A stretch of 64,000 bases of DNA from SHVO01 sp041905795. GTDB taxonomy: Bacteria > Pseudomonadota > Alphaproteobacteria > Rhodospirillales > Rhodospirillaceae. The notes beneath the pieces were generated by a model, which was given only the letters and a program-made list of their open reading frames with translations, was not told where the DNA came from and did no database searches. The stretch lies in NCBI GenBank assembly GCA_041905795.1, contig JAYRKL010000019.1:1-64000 (forward strand), in the 5' to 3' direction. The translations under genes and the position numbers were made by a program. This document shows positions 51,218-60,092 of this stretch, piece after piece (position 1 is the stretch's first letter; every line of letters begins with the position of its first letter).

Positions 51218-52911
51218 GTCGGTTCGCGCCAGTTTTCCGTGAACTCCACCAGCGCGCCCGAGACGGCGTCGATCACCGGCCGCCAGGTGCGGCGGACGGA
51301 TTGGCGGAACAGCCGCATGCCGGGATACCAGGGGCTGTCGTCGCGATCCAGGAACCAGTGCCACAGGGATCCGACGCCCATCGGCAGGATCGTCCAGGCC
51401 GGCCTGCCCAGCGCTCCGGCCATGTGCACGGTGGTGCTGGAGGTGGAGATGACCAGGTCCATGGCCGCGACTTGCGCGGCGAAAGCGTCGAGATTCATCA
51501 AGGGGTCGATCGTCGGATCCGAGAGAATACGCACACCGGAGGACTTCGACGCCGCGGCGATTTCCGCCCCGACGTCGCCATACTGCAGATTGACGAAGGT
51601 ACACCCGGCGACGTGCAGAATCGGCCCCCATCGGCCGAGCGCTACGGATTTGGCGTCGCTGAGCGGCGAGCCGTCCGCCCGGCGCCAGGCGATCCCCACC
51701 AGCGGCCGGGGTGTGCGGTGGCCGGACCGGTATTTCGCGCGCAAGGCCGCGGTGAGGTCCGGCTCCGCGGTCAGGTATCCGCGGTGCTGCGGAAAATCGC
51801 CGAAGTCCCGGCGGAACCAGGTCGCGGCGTCGGACAGGCAGAAGCGCCCGTCGGGGAATGCGGCAAGCGCGGGGTCGGGCGGATCGGTGTGCGCGCGGAC
51901 CGTGACGCCGGGAAAAGAGCGCTGCAGCAGCGGCGCCAGCCGGTAATCGCATTCCAGGGCCATCGTCGCGCCGGTGGCGATCAGGTCGGGCACCAGGCTC
52001 GCGAACAACAGCTGCTCGCCGATTCCCTGATCGGCCCAGGCGACGACGCGCATGCCGGCCTGCGGCGGCGCGGTCAGCGGCCGCTGGCCGGCGCGGCTGG
52101 TTTCGCCGCTGACGCCGGCAAGGCGCTTGGCGTACAAGGGCCATCCTTCGGAGAGGCGTCCAAGTGCTAGCAGCGAGACGCCGTAGGCGTGTTGGAGTGC
52201 GGCTGACTCGGGCGTCCGCTTGAGGGCATGGCGGAAAGCCACAATCGCATCCTCATGGCGCCCCATGCGCTGCAGCGCGGTCGCGAGTTTGCTGACCGTG
52301 GCTGCGTCGGGGCGCAGTTTCGCGGCTTGGTGATAATAGGCGCCGGCGATTTCGTATTCCCCGAGCCGCTCGCTGGCGTACCCCGCCAGTTCCAGGCAAG
52401 GGATGCGGCCGGGCTCCGCCTGCAGCGCGCGGCGCGCGAAGGACAGGGCCTTCTCGGTCTTGCCGAGACTGAGCGAGAGCGCTGCGAACCCCTCAAGCGC
52501 GTCCGGCCAGTCCGGGCGCAGCGCCAGCGCCGCGTTCAAGGCGGTGGCGGCCTCGGTCGGCTGACCGAGCGCGAGGCGACCCAGGCCGGTGTAGAGGAAC
52601 GCGGCCGCATTCGACGGCGCGCGTTTAAGGACCTGTTTGAGGATCGTCAGGGCGTCGCGGGGACGTTCCGCTCCATAGAGCGCAATGCCGAGGTTGACCA
52701 TGACCTCCAACTCGCCGGGGACCAGTTCCAGCGCGCGCGAGAGATGATTCTCGGCGTCCGCGAACATGCCGCGTTTCAGCGCGATCTGGCCGCGCAAGGC
52801 CCAGGCGGCGGCGTTGTCGGGCAGATGCGCGGCCAGCGCCGCGCACAGAAGCTCGGCCTCTTCGAGCCGGCCGCTCTCGTACAGAATCAGGGTCCGTTCA
52901 AGGTCATTCAT
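51214..52911 (-). CDS. TPR-glycosyltransferase with altered GDE motif (paralogue D)
   Basis: A 565-residue protein with about seven TPR units (1-265) and a GT-B domain. The nucleotide-side loop reads WADQGIGEQLLFASL, where siblings have GDE. The acceptor/donor motifs remain: GIAWRRAD, FVNLQYGD, STSSTTVHMAGALG and LWHWFLDRDDSPWYPGMRLF. The GDE to GEQ change may alter or abolish activity. It starts at ATG 52911, 10 nt after the GT-A-like gene. Confidence 0.86.
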   Translation of the reverse strand: MNDLERTLILYESGRLEEAELLCAALAAHLPDNAAAWALRGQIALKRGMFADAENHLSRALELVPGELEVMVNLGIALYGAERPRDALTILKQVLKRAPSNAAAFLYTGLGRLALGQPTEAATALNAALALRPDWPDALEGFAALSLSLGKTEKALSFARRALQAEPGRIPCLELAGYASERLGEYEIAGAYYHQAAKLRPDAATVSKLATALQRMGRHEDAIVAFRHALKRTPESAALQHAYGVSLLALGRLSEGWPLYAKRLAGVSGETSRAGQRPLTAPPQAGMRVVAWADQGIGEQLLFASLVPDLIATGATMALECDYRLAPLLQRSFPGVTVRAHTDPPDPALAAFPDGRFCLSDAATWFRRDFGDFPQHRGYLTAEPDLTAALRAKYRSGHRTPRPLVGIAWRRADGSPLSDAKSVALGRWGPILHVAGCTFVNLQYGDVGAEIAAASKSSGVRILSDPTIDPLMNLDAFAAQVAAMDLVISTSSTTVHMAGALGRPAWTILPMGVGSLWHWFLDRDDSPWYPGMRLFRQSVRRTWRPVIDAVSGALVEFTENWREPT

Positions 52912-52921
52912 CGCGGCCCGG

Positions 52922-53596
52922 TCAGCCCGCGAACAGCATGCGGTCGCGTTCCGCGCACCACACGCCGGCATAGCCGCAGTCGCGATAGGCCTCGAAATAG
53001 GGTCCGCCCTCGGTGTAATGCAGCAATGAAACCTGTTCGGGCGGCAGGGCGGGATCGTAATCGACCAGATGATTCCAGCGGGGCGGCAGCGCGCCGATCA
53101 GCGAATCGTCTCCCAGCCACTTGAACTGGTGCAGTTCGAGGCCGGTGGCGGTGTTGACGTAGTCCGCCGTCAGAGCCTTGCACCTGGCGTTGTTGAACAG
53201 GATCACGCTCGACCAGTTCTTCTTCTCGTAGGGCCGCTGCGGCTGATCCAGGAATTTGATGTTGTCGGCCGGCTTGTGGTCGTGCTTGATCACCTGGACC
53301 GCGAAACGGTCGTCGCGCAATGCCCACAGTTTCGCCACGTCGTCCAGCATCAGCATGTCGCAATCGCAGAACAGGCTCCAGCCTTCGAAGCCGGACAGCA
53401 GCGGCACCAGAAACCGGCTGAACGAGAAATCCGTCGATTGCAGCGGATGACGCTCGCGCCACATCTCCTTCTTGAGCTGGGAGAGCATCAACGGTGCGAT
53501 CTGCACCGGGGCGGACGCGCGCACGTTGATGCTGTGGGAAAACACGTTGAAGGCGACCGCCTCGCGCGGGTCGTAGCCGATGAAGATGCGGATCAT
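52922..53596 (-). CDS. small GT-A-type glycosyltransferase, GT8-like
   Basis: A 224-residue protein starting MIRIFIGYDPREAVAFNV and containing a DxD-type metal motif FCDCDMLMLDD (Asp78-Asp80), then VILFNNARCKAL, KWLGDDSLIGALPPRWNHLV and LLHYTEGGPYF. The layout resembles GT8-like enzymes that use a nucleotide sugar and manganese. It is the only member of the array without TPRs and without the GT-B domain. It lies between paralogues D and F with gaps of 1 and 10 nt. It may add the first or last sugar; this is inference. Confidence 0.82.
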   Translation of the reverse strand: MIRIFIGYDPREAVAFNVFSHSINVRASAPVQIAPLMLSQLKKEMWRERHPLQSTDFSFSRFLVPLLSGFEGWSLFCDCDMLMLDDVAKLWALRDDRFAVQVIKHDHKPADNIKFLDQPQRPYEKKNWSSVILFNNARCKALTADYVNTATGLELHQFKWLGDDSLIGALPPRWNHLVDYDPALPPEQVSLLHYTEGGPYFEAYRDCGYAGVWCAERDRMLFAG

Positions 53597-53597
53597 G

Positions 53598-56500
53598 TCA
53601 GGGTGTCCTGTCTCTCATCCAGTTCTGAAGTTCGCCGGCGCAGCGCGCGATCAGCGGCTGCCAGCCCCCGCTATCCTTGGTGCCGCCGCCGTCCCGTTCC
53701 ACCAGCCGTACCGAGGAATACCACGGACTGTCGCTGCGGTCGTGGAACCAATACCACAAGCGGCCCCGGCCTTCCGGCAACATCACCCAGGCCGGGACGC
53801 CGAGCGCGCCGGCAACATGCGCGGTGGTGTTGCTGACCGAGATCACGAGGTCCATGGCGGCCACCTGCGCGGCGAAGGCGTCCATGTCTTTCAGCGGGTC
53901 GACGTCGGGGTCGTCGAGGATGTCGACGCCGGCGTGGGTCCTGATGTCGGCCAGGGTGCTTGCCCAATCGCCATACTGAAGGTTGACGAAGGCGGCGCCG
54001 GGGGTCCGCAGGATCGGCGCCCAGTCGGCGAGCGCAACGCTCTTCAGCCAGCCGTATTCGGCATTCTGGCGGCTGGACCAGGACAGGCCGATCAGGGGGG
54101 CTCCCGGCCGCTGCGCGGTGTAGCGCTTGCGCAGGGCGTCGCGGCGCGCCGCGTCGGCCTTGAGGAACGCGGGCCGCGCCGGAAAGTCGGCGAAGCTGCG
54201 GCGGAAGGCCGCGCCCAGGTCGGAGAGCGACATCTGGCAGGCGATGTCGCCGGCCGCGGCCGCGGCCGGCAAGGGTTTGCGCTGTTCCCCCTGGCCTTGG
54301 GGACGCAGCTCCACGCGCGCCTTGGGAAAGGACCTGCGCATCAAAGGCACCAGGCGCTCGGAACAGAGCAGCACCACCTCTTTGGCGGCGGCGAGGACGT
54401 CCGGCACCATGCTTGCGATCAGGATTTCGTCGCCCAGGCCGGTCTCGGTCCACACCAATACCTTTTTCCCGGCGAGGTCCTGTCCCGCGAAAGGGGGGGG
54501 CGGAAAGACATAATCGGACATGATCGGGCGCTTGAGGCGCCAGGCCATCTCGGTCCATCCCTCCTCGAAGCGGCCGAGGGACAGCAGGATGAAGCCGAGA
54601 TTGTAGTGCGCGTCGACCAGATCCGGCGCCACGGCGATGAGGCCGCGCAGGACCGTGATGGCCGCTTCGGCGTCGCCGGCGTCCCGCAGCGCCACGCCGT
54701 AGTTCAGCGCGACGGCGTCACGGACGGCCGGCGCGGCGTCGCGGCTGTCGGCGAAGGCCTGCGCCAGTTCGCGCGCGGCCTCCTGCCGGTGCCCGAGGAT
54801 GGCCAGAGCCTTGCCGAGATTGGTGCGCAACTCGATAGCGGGGGCATGGCGCAGGCCCTCGCGGAACGCCAGGACCGCATCCTCGAAGCGCCGCAGGGCG
54901 TTGAGGATCCGGCCTTTGAGGTTGTACGCAGGCCAGTTGGCGGGATCGGCGGCGATGGCGTCATCGATCGCCGCGAGCGCGCGCTCGGGATTCTGCGCAA
55001 GGTGGAGTTCGGCGATGTGGATGGGCGCTTCCGCGGCGCAGCCCGGTTCCCGCGCCAGCCTGCGATAGAACGCCTCGGCGTCGGCGGCGCGGCCGATCTT
55101 GAGGAACGCCTGGGCCATGGCGCGCAGGTAGTGCGCGGGCTCTATGCCGCGCGCCGCGGCAAAATCGAGCAGGGCGAGGCCGGCGTCGCGGATGACCGTG
55201 TTCCAGCTGTCGCCGGGCCGGCGCACCAGCAGGCGCATGGACGGATACCAGGGGCATGTTGGATGGGATGCGAACCAGTACCAGCGTTGTCCTTGCGCCA
55301 GCGACGCCGGCAGCAGGCACACGGTGGGAATCCCGAGCGCGCCGGCAAAATGCGCGGCGGTATTGCTCGAGGTCACCACCACATCCATCGCCGCCACCTG
55401 GGCGGCGTAGCTGTCGAGGTCCTTCAGGGAGTCGATGGCCGTGTCGTTTATGATCTCGACGCCGAACCCTTTGCGCGCCGCCGCCAGTTCGGCCTCGACC
55501 TGGCCGTATTGAAGATTGACGAACACGATGCCGGGAACATGCAGCACCGGCCCCCAGTCAAGCACGTTGAGGGATTTGTCCGCGCCATTGACCGGCGCCG
55601 CGCTGCGCCAGGAGATGCCGACGACCAGCTTCCCGTCGGCGGCGTATTTCGCGCGCAGGCGGCCGCGCACGTCCGGATCGGGACACAGGTATCCGGCATG
55701 GGCCGGAAAAGCGGCGCGGGTGGGGCGCAGCCATTCGCCGAGACCGCCGATGGGGCTCTGGAAATCGACGCCGCGCAATTCATCGGGCGAAAGATCGCGG
55801 TCGACGACGTCGGCTTGCGGGAATGACCGGCGGAAGAGCGGCGCGAGACGCGCCGAACATTGCACGATGCAGCGCCGCGCCGCCCCAAGCACATCCGGCA
55901 GCATGCTGGCGTACATGATCTCGTCGCCCGGCGCCTGTTCGGTCCAGATCAGGATCGTGCGCCCGGCCAGCGGCTCGCCTTGCCACGGCGGCACGGCGTA
56001 TCGCTTGCCCTGCACGGTGTTCTCGGGCGATTGGAAGCGGTAGCGGAAGTCCGCCCAGGCCTCCTTCAGCCGGTCCAGCGCGAACAGCGCCTCGGCCTTC
56101 ATGACGTGCAGCAGGGGATGCGCAGGGGCCACCTGCAAACCGGCCTCGGCGGCGGCGAGCAGGCTCGCCGCGTCTGCGCCGAACCGTTTCGTCCGGGCCA
56201 GTTCCACGCGGGCGTCGAGGGTGCGCGGATCGAGACGGATCGCGGTCTCGAAGCACTGGCCGGCCTCCGCGGTGCGCCCGGTGTTGCGCAGGAGCAGTCC
56301 GAGGTTGATGTGCAAGGCCGCCGCCGCGGGGCGATGATGGATCGCGCGCCGGAAGTGGTGCTCGGCCTCGGCGGCGTTGCCGGCCTGGGCCAGCATGATG
56401 GCGAGATTCAGATGCGCGTCGGGGAAATCATCCCTGACCGCCAGCGCGGCTTTGATCGAAGCCGCGCCGCCGGCCGCGTCGCCGCCCTGGCCCAGCACCA

Positions 56501-56663
56501 GGCCGAGCAGGTGCAGCGCGTCGGGTTCGCGCGGATTTCTCTTGAGGGCCCGGCGATAGGCCTGCGCCGCCGCCGCCAGGTTGCCGGCACGATGCGCGGC
56601 CACGCCCTCCTGCAGGGCGCGGGCGGTGTCCGATGTCGCCATGGGCTGTACGCGGTTGGTCAT
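53598..56663 (-). CDS. double TPR-glycosyltransferase, two complete modules in one chain (paralogue F)
   Basis: A 1021-residue protein that repeats the whole TPR plus GT-B layout. Module 1: TPRs 1-205, then WTEQAPGDEIMYASMLPDV, GISWRSAA, FVNLQYGQ, TSSNTAAHFAGALGIPTV and RWYWFASHPTCPWYPSMRLL. Module 2: TPRs about 520-700, then WTETGLGDEILIASMVPDV, GLSWSSRQNAEYG, FVNLQYGD, SVSNTTAHVAGALGVPAWVM and LWYWFHDRSDSPWYSSVRLV. Both modules look catalytically complete, with small differences. The ATG overlaps the stop of paralogue G. A processive or two-sugar enzyme is possible. Confidence 0.87.
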   Translation of the reverse strand: MTNRVQPMATSDTARALQEGVAAHRAGNLAAAAQAYRRALKRNPREPDALHLLGLVLGQGGDAAGGAASIKAALAVRDDFPDAHLNLAIMLAQAGNAAEAEHHFRRAIHHRPAAAALHINLGLLLRNTGRTAEAGQCFETAIRLDPRTLDARVELARTKRFGADAASLLAAAEAGLQVAPAHPLLHVMKAEALFALDRLKEAWADFRYRFQSPENTVQGKRYAVPPWQGEPLAGRTILIWTEQAPGDEIMYASMLPDVLGAARRCIVQCSARLAPLFRRSFPQADVVDRDLSPDELRGVDFQSPIGGLGEWLRPTRAAFPAHAGYLCPDPDVRGRLRAKYAADGKLVVGISWRSAAPVNGADKSLNVLDWGPVLHVPGIVFVNLQYGQVEAELAAARKGFGVEIINDTAIDSLKDLDSYAAQVAAMDVVVTSSNTAAHFAGALGIPTVCLLPASLAQGQRWYWFASHPTCPWYPSMRLLVRRPGDSWNTVIRDAGLALLDFAAARGIEPAHYLRAMAQAFLKIGRAADAEAFYRRLAREPGCAAEAPIHIAELHLAQNPERALAAIDDAIAADPANWPAYNLKGRILNALRRFEDAVLAFREGLRHAPAIELRTNLGKALAILGHRQEAARELAQAFADSRDAAPAVRDAVALNYGVALRDAGDAEAAITVLRGLIAVAPDLVDAHYNLGFILLSLGRFEEGWTEMAWRLKRPIMSDYVFPPPPFAGQDLAGKKVLVWTETGLGDEILIASMVPDVLAAAKEVVLLCSERLVPLMRRSFPKARVELRPQGQGEQRKPLPAAAAAGDIACQMSLSDLGAAFRRSFADFPARPAFLKADAARRDALRKRYTAQRPGAPLIGLSWSSRQNAEYGWLKSVALADWAPILRTPGAAFVNLQYGDWASTLADIRTHAGVDILDDPDVDPLKDMDAFAAQVAAMDLVISVSNTTAHVAGALGVPAWVMLPEGRGRLWYWFHDRSDSPWYSSVRLVERDGGGTKDSGGWQPLIARCAGELQNWMRDRTP

Positions 56664-58162
56664 GAGGGGTCGAGACTTGTCTTCCGCCAGTGCTCCAGGG
56701 CGGCGGCGACGTCCGCGAACACCGCGTCCCACGGACCCGCCGGCGGCTGGCGGAACATGCGCAGACCGGGATACCACGGGCTGTCGGTGCGGTCGACGAA
56801 CCAATGCCAGGGGCGCCCGCGGTTGGACGGGATCATCGCCCACACCGGCTTTCCCAAGGCGCCGGCGAAGTGGACCGTGGTGTTGCTGATGGAGACCGTC
56901 AGGTCCATGGCGGCGACTTGCGCGGCGAAGGCCACCAGGTCGCGCATGGGGTCGACCGTGGGATCGGTCAGCACCGAGACACTGCAGTCGCGCTCCATCG
57001 CCGCCAGGTCGGCGGCGCAGCGGCCGTATTCATACTGAAGGTTCACGAACAGGATGCCGGGGGTCTTCAGCACCGGCGCCCAGTGCGCGAGCGCCGGAGT
57101 CTTCTCCGCTTCCGCGCCGGGGCTCTTGCTGTACCAGGAAATGCCGACGATCCGCTGTCCTTGCGCGGCCGCCAGGTATTTGTCGCGCAGCGCACGGGTC
57201 TGCGCGGGGTCGGCCGCCAGGAAGGGTTTGTTTGGGAACGCCGCGAACGACGGGCGCAGCCAGCGGCCGAGTTCCGACACCGACGCCTGGAAGCTGACGT
57301 CGGCCTTGAGGGCGGGGTCGACCGGGCCGCCGCCGGTGGGGATGAGGCCGATGCCGGGGAAAGCCGTGCGAAACAAAGGCGCCAAGCGCGGCGGGCAGAC
57401 CAGCACCACCGCGGCGCCGCGCGCGAACAGATCGGGCAGCATGCTGGCCAGGATCAGCGCTTCGCCCAGGCCCTGTTCGGTCCAGACCATGATCTTCTTG
57501 CCGGCCAGGTCCTCGCCTTGCCAGTAGGGGTACTTCAACCGGCCGTACATGCCGTAGTCGCCCGCGCGCCGGAACCGCCACAGCAGTTCGATCCATCCTT
57601 CGGCGAAGCGCCCCTGGGACAGCAGCGCGCCGGCGCGCTGATAGCGGGTTTCGGCGTCCTCGGGCTGACGCGCGAGGATGCGGTTGTAGTAGTCGAGCGC
57701 GGCTTCGGCCTGCCCGCCGATCTCGCGCAGCGCGCCCATGTTGCGCAAGGCGCCGGCATGATCGGGTTGCAGCGTCAGCGCGCGGCGCAGGTGCGTTTCG
57801 GCTTCCGCGTAGTTCTCACGGCGGAGCAGGACCGCGCCCAGGTTATTGGCCGCGTCGGCGTCGTTGGGCGCGAGCGCGGCCGCGCTGCGGAAATGCGGCT
57901 CGGCGTCGGCGAGGCGGGCGAACCGCATGAGGGCCTTGCCGAGGGTCTGGTGGCCGTCCTTGAAGTCCGGCTTCAGGGCGACGGCGTGCGCCAGCAGATC
58001 CAAGCCCTCGGCGTTGCCCTGGTCGCTCAAAAGCACGCCGAGCAGATGCAGGGCGTCGACGTCGCGCGGAGTCGCCGCCAGGATCTTGCGGTAGGCGTCG
58101 TGGGCGGCGGGCAAGTTGCCGCTGCGGTGCAGGGCGATGGCGGTTTGGATCGGACTATTCAT
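56660..58162 (-). CDS. TPR-glycosyltransferase with altered GDE motif (paralogue G)
   Basis: A 500-residue protein, the shortest of the set: about five TPR units (1-200) and the GT-B domain. The loop reads WTEQGLGEALILASMLPDL (GEA instead of GDE). Other motifs are GISWYSKSPG, FVNLQYEYG, SISNTTVHFAGALGKPVW and WHWFVDRTDSPWYPGLRMFR. It shares the altered loop class with paralogue D. The ATG at 58162 overlaps the end of paralogue H by 8 nt. Confidence 0.86.
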   Translation of the reverse strand: MNSPIQTAIALHRSGNLPAAHDAYRKILAATPRDVDALHLLGVLLSDQGNAEGLDLLAHAVALKPDFKDGHQTLGKALMRFARLADAEPHFRSAAALAPNDADAANNLGAVLLRRENYAEAETHLRRALTLQPDHAGALRNMGALREIGGQAEAALDYYNRILARQPEDAETRYQRAGALLSQGRFAEGWIELLWRFRRAGDYGMYGRLKYPYWQGEDLAGKKIMVWTEQGLGEALILASMLPDLFARGAAVVLVCPPRLAPLFRTAFPGIGLIPTGGGPVDPALKADVSFQASVSELGRWLRPSFAAFPNKPFLAADPAQTRALRDKYLAAAQGQRIVGISWYSKSPGAEAEKTPALAHWAPVLKTPGILFVNLQYEYGRCAADLAAMERDCSVSVLTDPTVDPMRDLVAFAAQVAAMDLTVSISNTTVHFAGALGKPVWAMIPSNRGRPWHWFVDRTDSPWYPGLRMFRQPPAGPWDAVFADVAAALEHWRKTSLDPS

Positions 58163-60059
58163 GGCCGGCGCGGGTTTTCAGTGCGGCGGCCACGGCGTTG
58201 ATCGGCGCATCCCAGGATCCGGGCGCGTCCTGCCGGAACAGCCGCGCGGACGGATACCACGGGCTGTCGGCGCGGTCACGGAACCAATACCAGTGGGCGC
58301 CCGGGCCCACCGGCGTCAGCACCCACACCGCTTTGCCGAGGGCGCCGGCCATGTGCACGGTGGTGTTGCTGACCGAGATCACCAGGTCCATGGCCGCCAC
58401 CTGCGCGGCGAAGGCGTCGAGATCGCTGGAGGAATCGATCTCGGGGTCGGTGACGATCCGGTCCTTCAGTCCAGCGCGATCGATGTCCTGTGCGGCGGCG
58501 TCCCCATATTGCAGGGACACGAAGGTGACGCCCGGCACGCCAAGGATGTCGCGCCAGCGCGCGAGGTCAATCGACTTGAATCGCCCCGTGGCGCCGCTGG
58601 CGCTGCGCCAGGAAATTCCCACCACAAGGTTCTTGGAACCCGCCCGATAGCGTTCGCGCAAGCGCGCGGCGCGCGCGGGATCGGCCGTGAGATATCCGCC
58701 CTGGGCCGGGAAATGGGCGAAATCCGGCCGCAGCAACGCGGCCGCGTCGATCAGCGGCAGGCGTGCGTCGAAGTCGCCGGCGACCCCGGCGCCCAACGGC
58801 ACGATGTCCATCTCCGGGAAGGAGCGCTTGAACAGCGTCACCAGGCGCGGTGCGCACACCAGCGTGCAGCGCGCGGCGTCCTTGACCAGATCCGGCAGGA
58901 GGCTGGCGAACATGATTTCGTCGCCGAGGCCGTACTCGCCCCAGATCAGGGCGCGCTTGCCGGCGAGCGGCTTGCCGTCCCACGGCTTGCCGCCGGAGAG
59001 GTCGGGTGCGCCGCCGAGCGCCTTGATGCGCGCCCGGTACAACGGCCAGGCTTCCGCCAGGCGCCCCATGATCAGCAGCGTCAGCGCGCGATTGGCGACC
59101 GCCTGCGGGAAATTCGGCTTGAGCGCGAGGGCGGCGTCGTAGTCCGCCAGGGCTCCTTCAAAATCGCCGGCGAAGCGGCGCACCGTGCCGCGGTTGAGAT
59201 AGGCCGCTTCGAAGGCGGGATGATGGGCGACGATCCGGCTTTGCACGGCGATGGCTTCGGGCAGTTCGCCGCGCAGCTCATGGATGCGTCCCAGCGCCGT
59301 GAGCAGTCCAGGATCCTCCGGCGCCTGTGCGAGCGCCCCGCGCAGCACCGGCTCGGCTTCCTCCAGGCGGTTGAGGTCCACCAGGGCTTCGCCCAGATGT
59401 GCGGCGGCCAGGGCGTTCGCAGGTTTGAGCGCCAGGGCCTGCCGGTACGCCGGCACGGCTTCGTCGATGCGCCCAAGTTTGTGGCGGGCCACGCCCAGCC
59501 AGCGCCAGGCGTCTGCGGCCTGGGGCGCGAGCGTGGTGGCCTTGGCCAGGACGTGTTCGGCGTCGGCATAGCGTTCGCCGATGCCCAGGATCATGCCGAG
59601 GCCGACATAGGCCGGCGCGTGCTGCGGATGCCGGCCGAGGGTGGCGCGCACGATGGTCTCGGCTTCGGCGAATTGCCCGCACATCATGAGCACCGAGGCC
59701 AGGCGGTCGGCCGCCTCGGGGGACTGGGGAGCGGCCGCGGCGATGCGGCGATAGTGCGGCAACGCTTCGGCGGCCCGGCCCGATTGCGCCAAAGCCGAGG
59801 CCAACGCCTCGATGGCGGGCAGGAAATCGGGGCGCGCCGCCAGGGACGCTTCCAGCGGCGCCACGGCCTCAGGCCCGCGGCTGAGCTGCACATAGGCGGT
59901 TCCCAGCAAATACAGCAACTGCGGGTCGCGCGGCTGTTCGCGCACAAGGGCCTGGTATTGCGCCAGGGCGTCGGCGGTGCGGCCGGCCTTGTGCAGCTCC
60001 ACCGCCGCCTGGAAGGCCTGGGTGAAGCGCGCGGTCTGGGCGTTGGGCGTGGAGATCAT
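58155..60059 (-). CDS. TPR-glycosyltransferase, first transferase after gspE (paralogue H)
   Basis: A 634-residue protein with about nine TPR units (residues 10-330) and the GT-B domain. Motifs are IWGEYGLGDEIMFASLLPDL, GISWRSASG, FVSLQYGD, SVSNTTVHMAGALGKAVW and HWYWFRDRADSPWYPSARLF. Core motifs are intact. It starts 33 nt after the gspE stop on the same strand, so the secretion ATPase and the array are probably co-transcribed. Confidence 0.88.
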   Translation of the reverse strand: MISTPNAQTARFTQAFQAAVELHKAGRTADALAQYQALVREQPRDPQLLYLLGTAYVQLSRGPEAVAPLEASLAARPDFLPAIEALASALAQSGRAAEALPHYRRIAAAAPQSPEAADRLASVLMMCGQFAEAETIVRATLGRHPQHAPAYVGLGMILGIGERYADAEHVLAKATTLAPQAADAWRWLGVARHKLGRIDEAVPAYRQALALKPANALAAAHLGEALVDLNRLEEAEPVLRGALAQAPEDPGLLTALGRIHELRGELPEAIAVQSRIVAHHPAFEAAYLNRGTVRRFAGDFEGALADYDAALALKPNFPQAVANRALTLLIMGRLAEAWPLYRARIKALGGAPDLSGGKPWDGKPLAGKRALIWGEYGLGDEIMFASLLPDLVKDAARCTLVCAPRLVTLFKRSFPEMDIVPLGAGVAGDFDARLPLIDAAALLRPDFAHFPAQGGYLTADPARAARLRERYRAGSKNLVVGISWRSASGATGRFKSIDLARWRDILGVPGVTFVSLQYGDAAAQDIDRAGLKDRIVTDPEIDSSSDLDAFAAQVAAMDLVISVSNTTVHMAGALGKAVWVLTPVGPGAHWYWFRDRADSPWYPSARLFRQDAPGSWDAPINAVAAALKTRAGHE

Positions 60060-60092
60060 TGTAAACGCGAGGGGGCAAGCGCGGGGGGCGGG

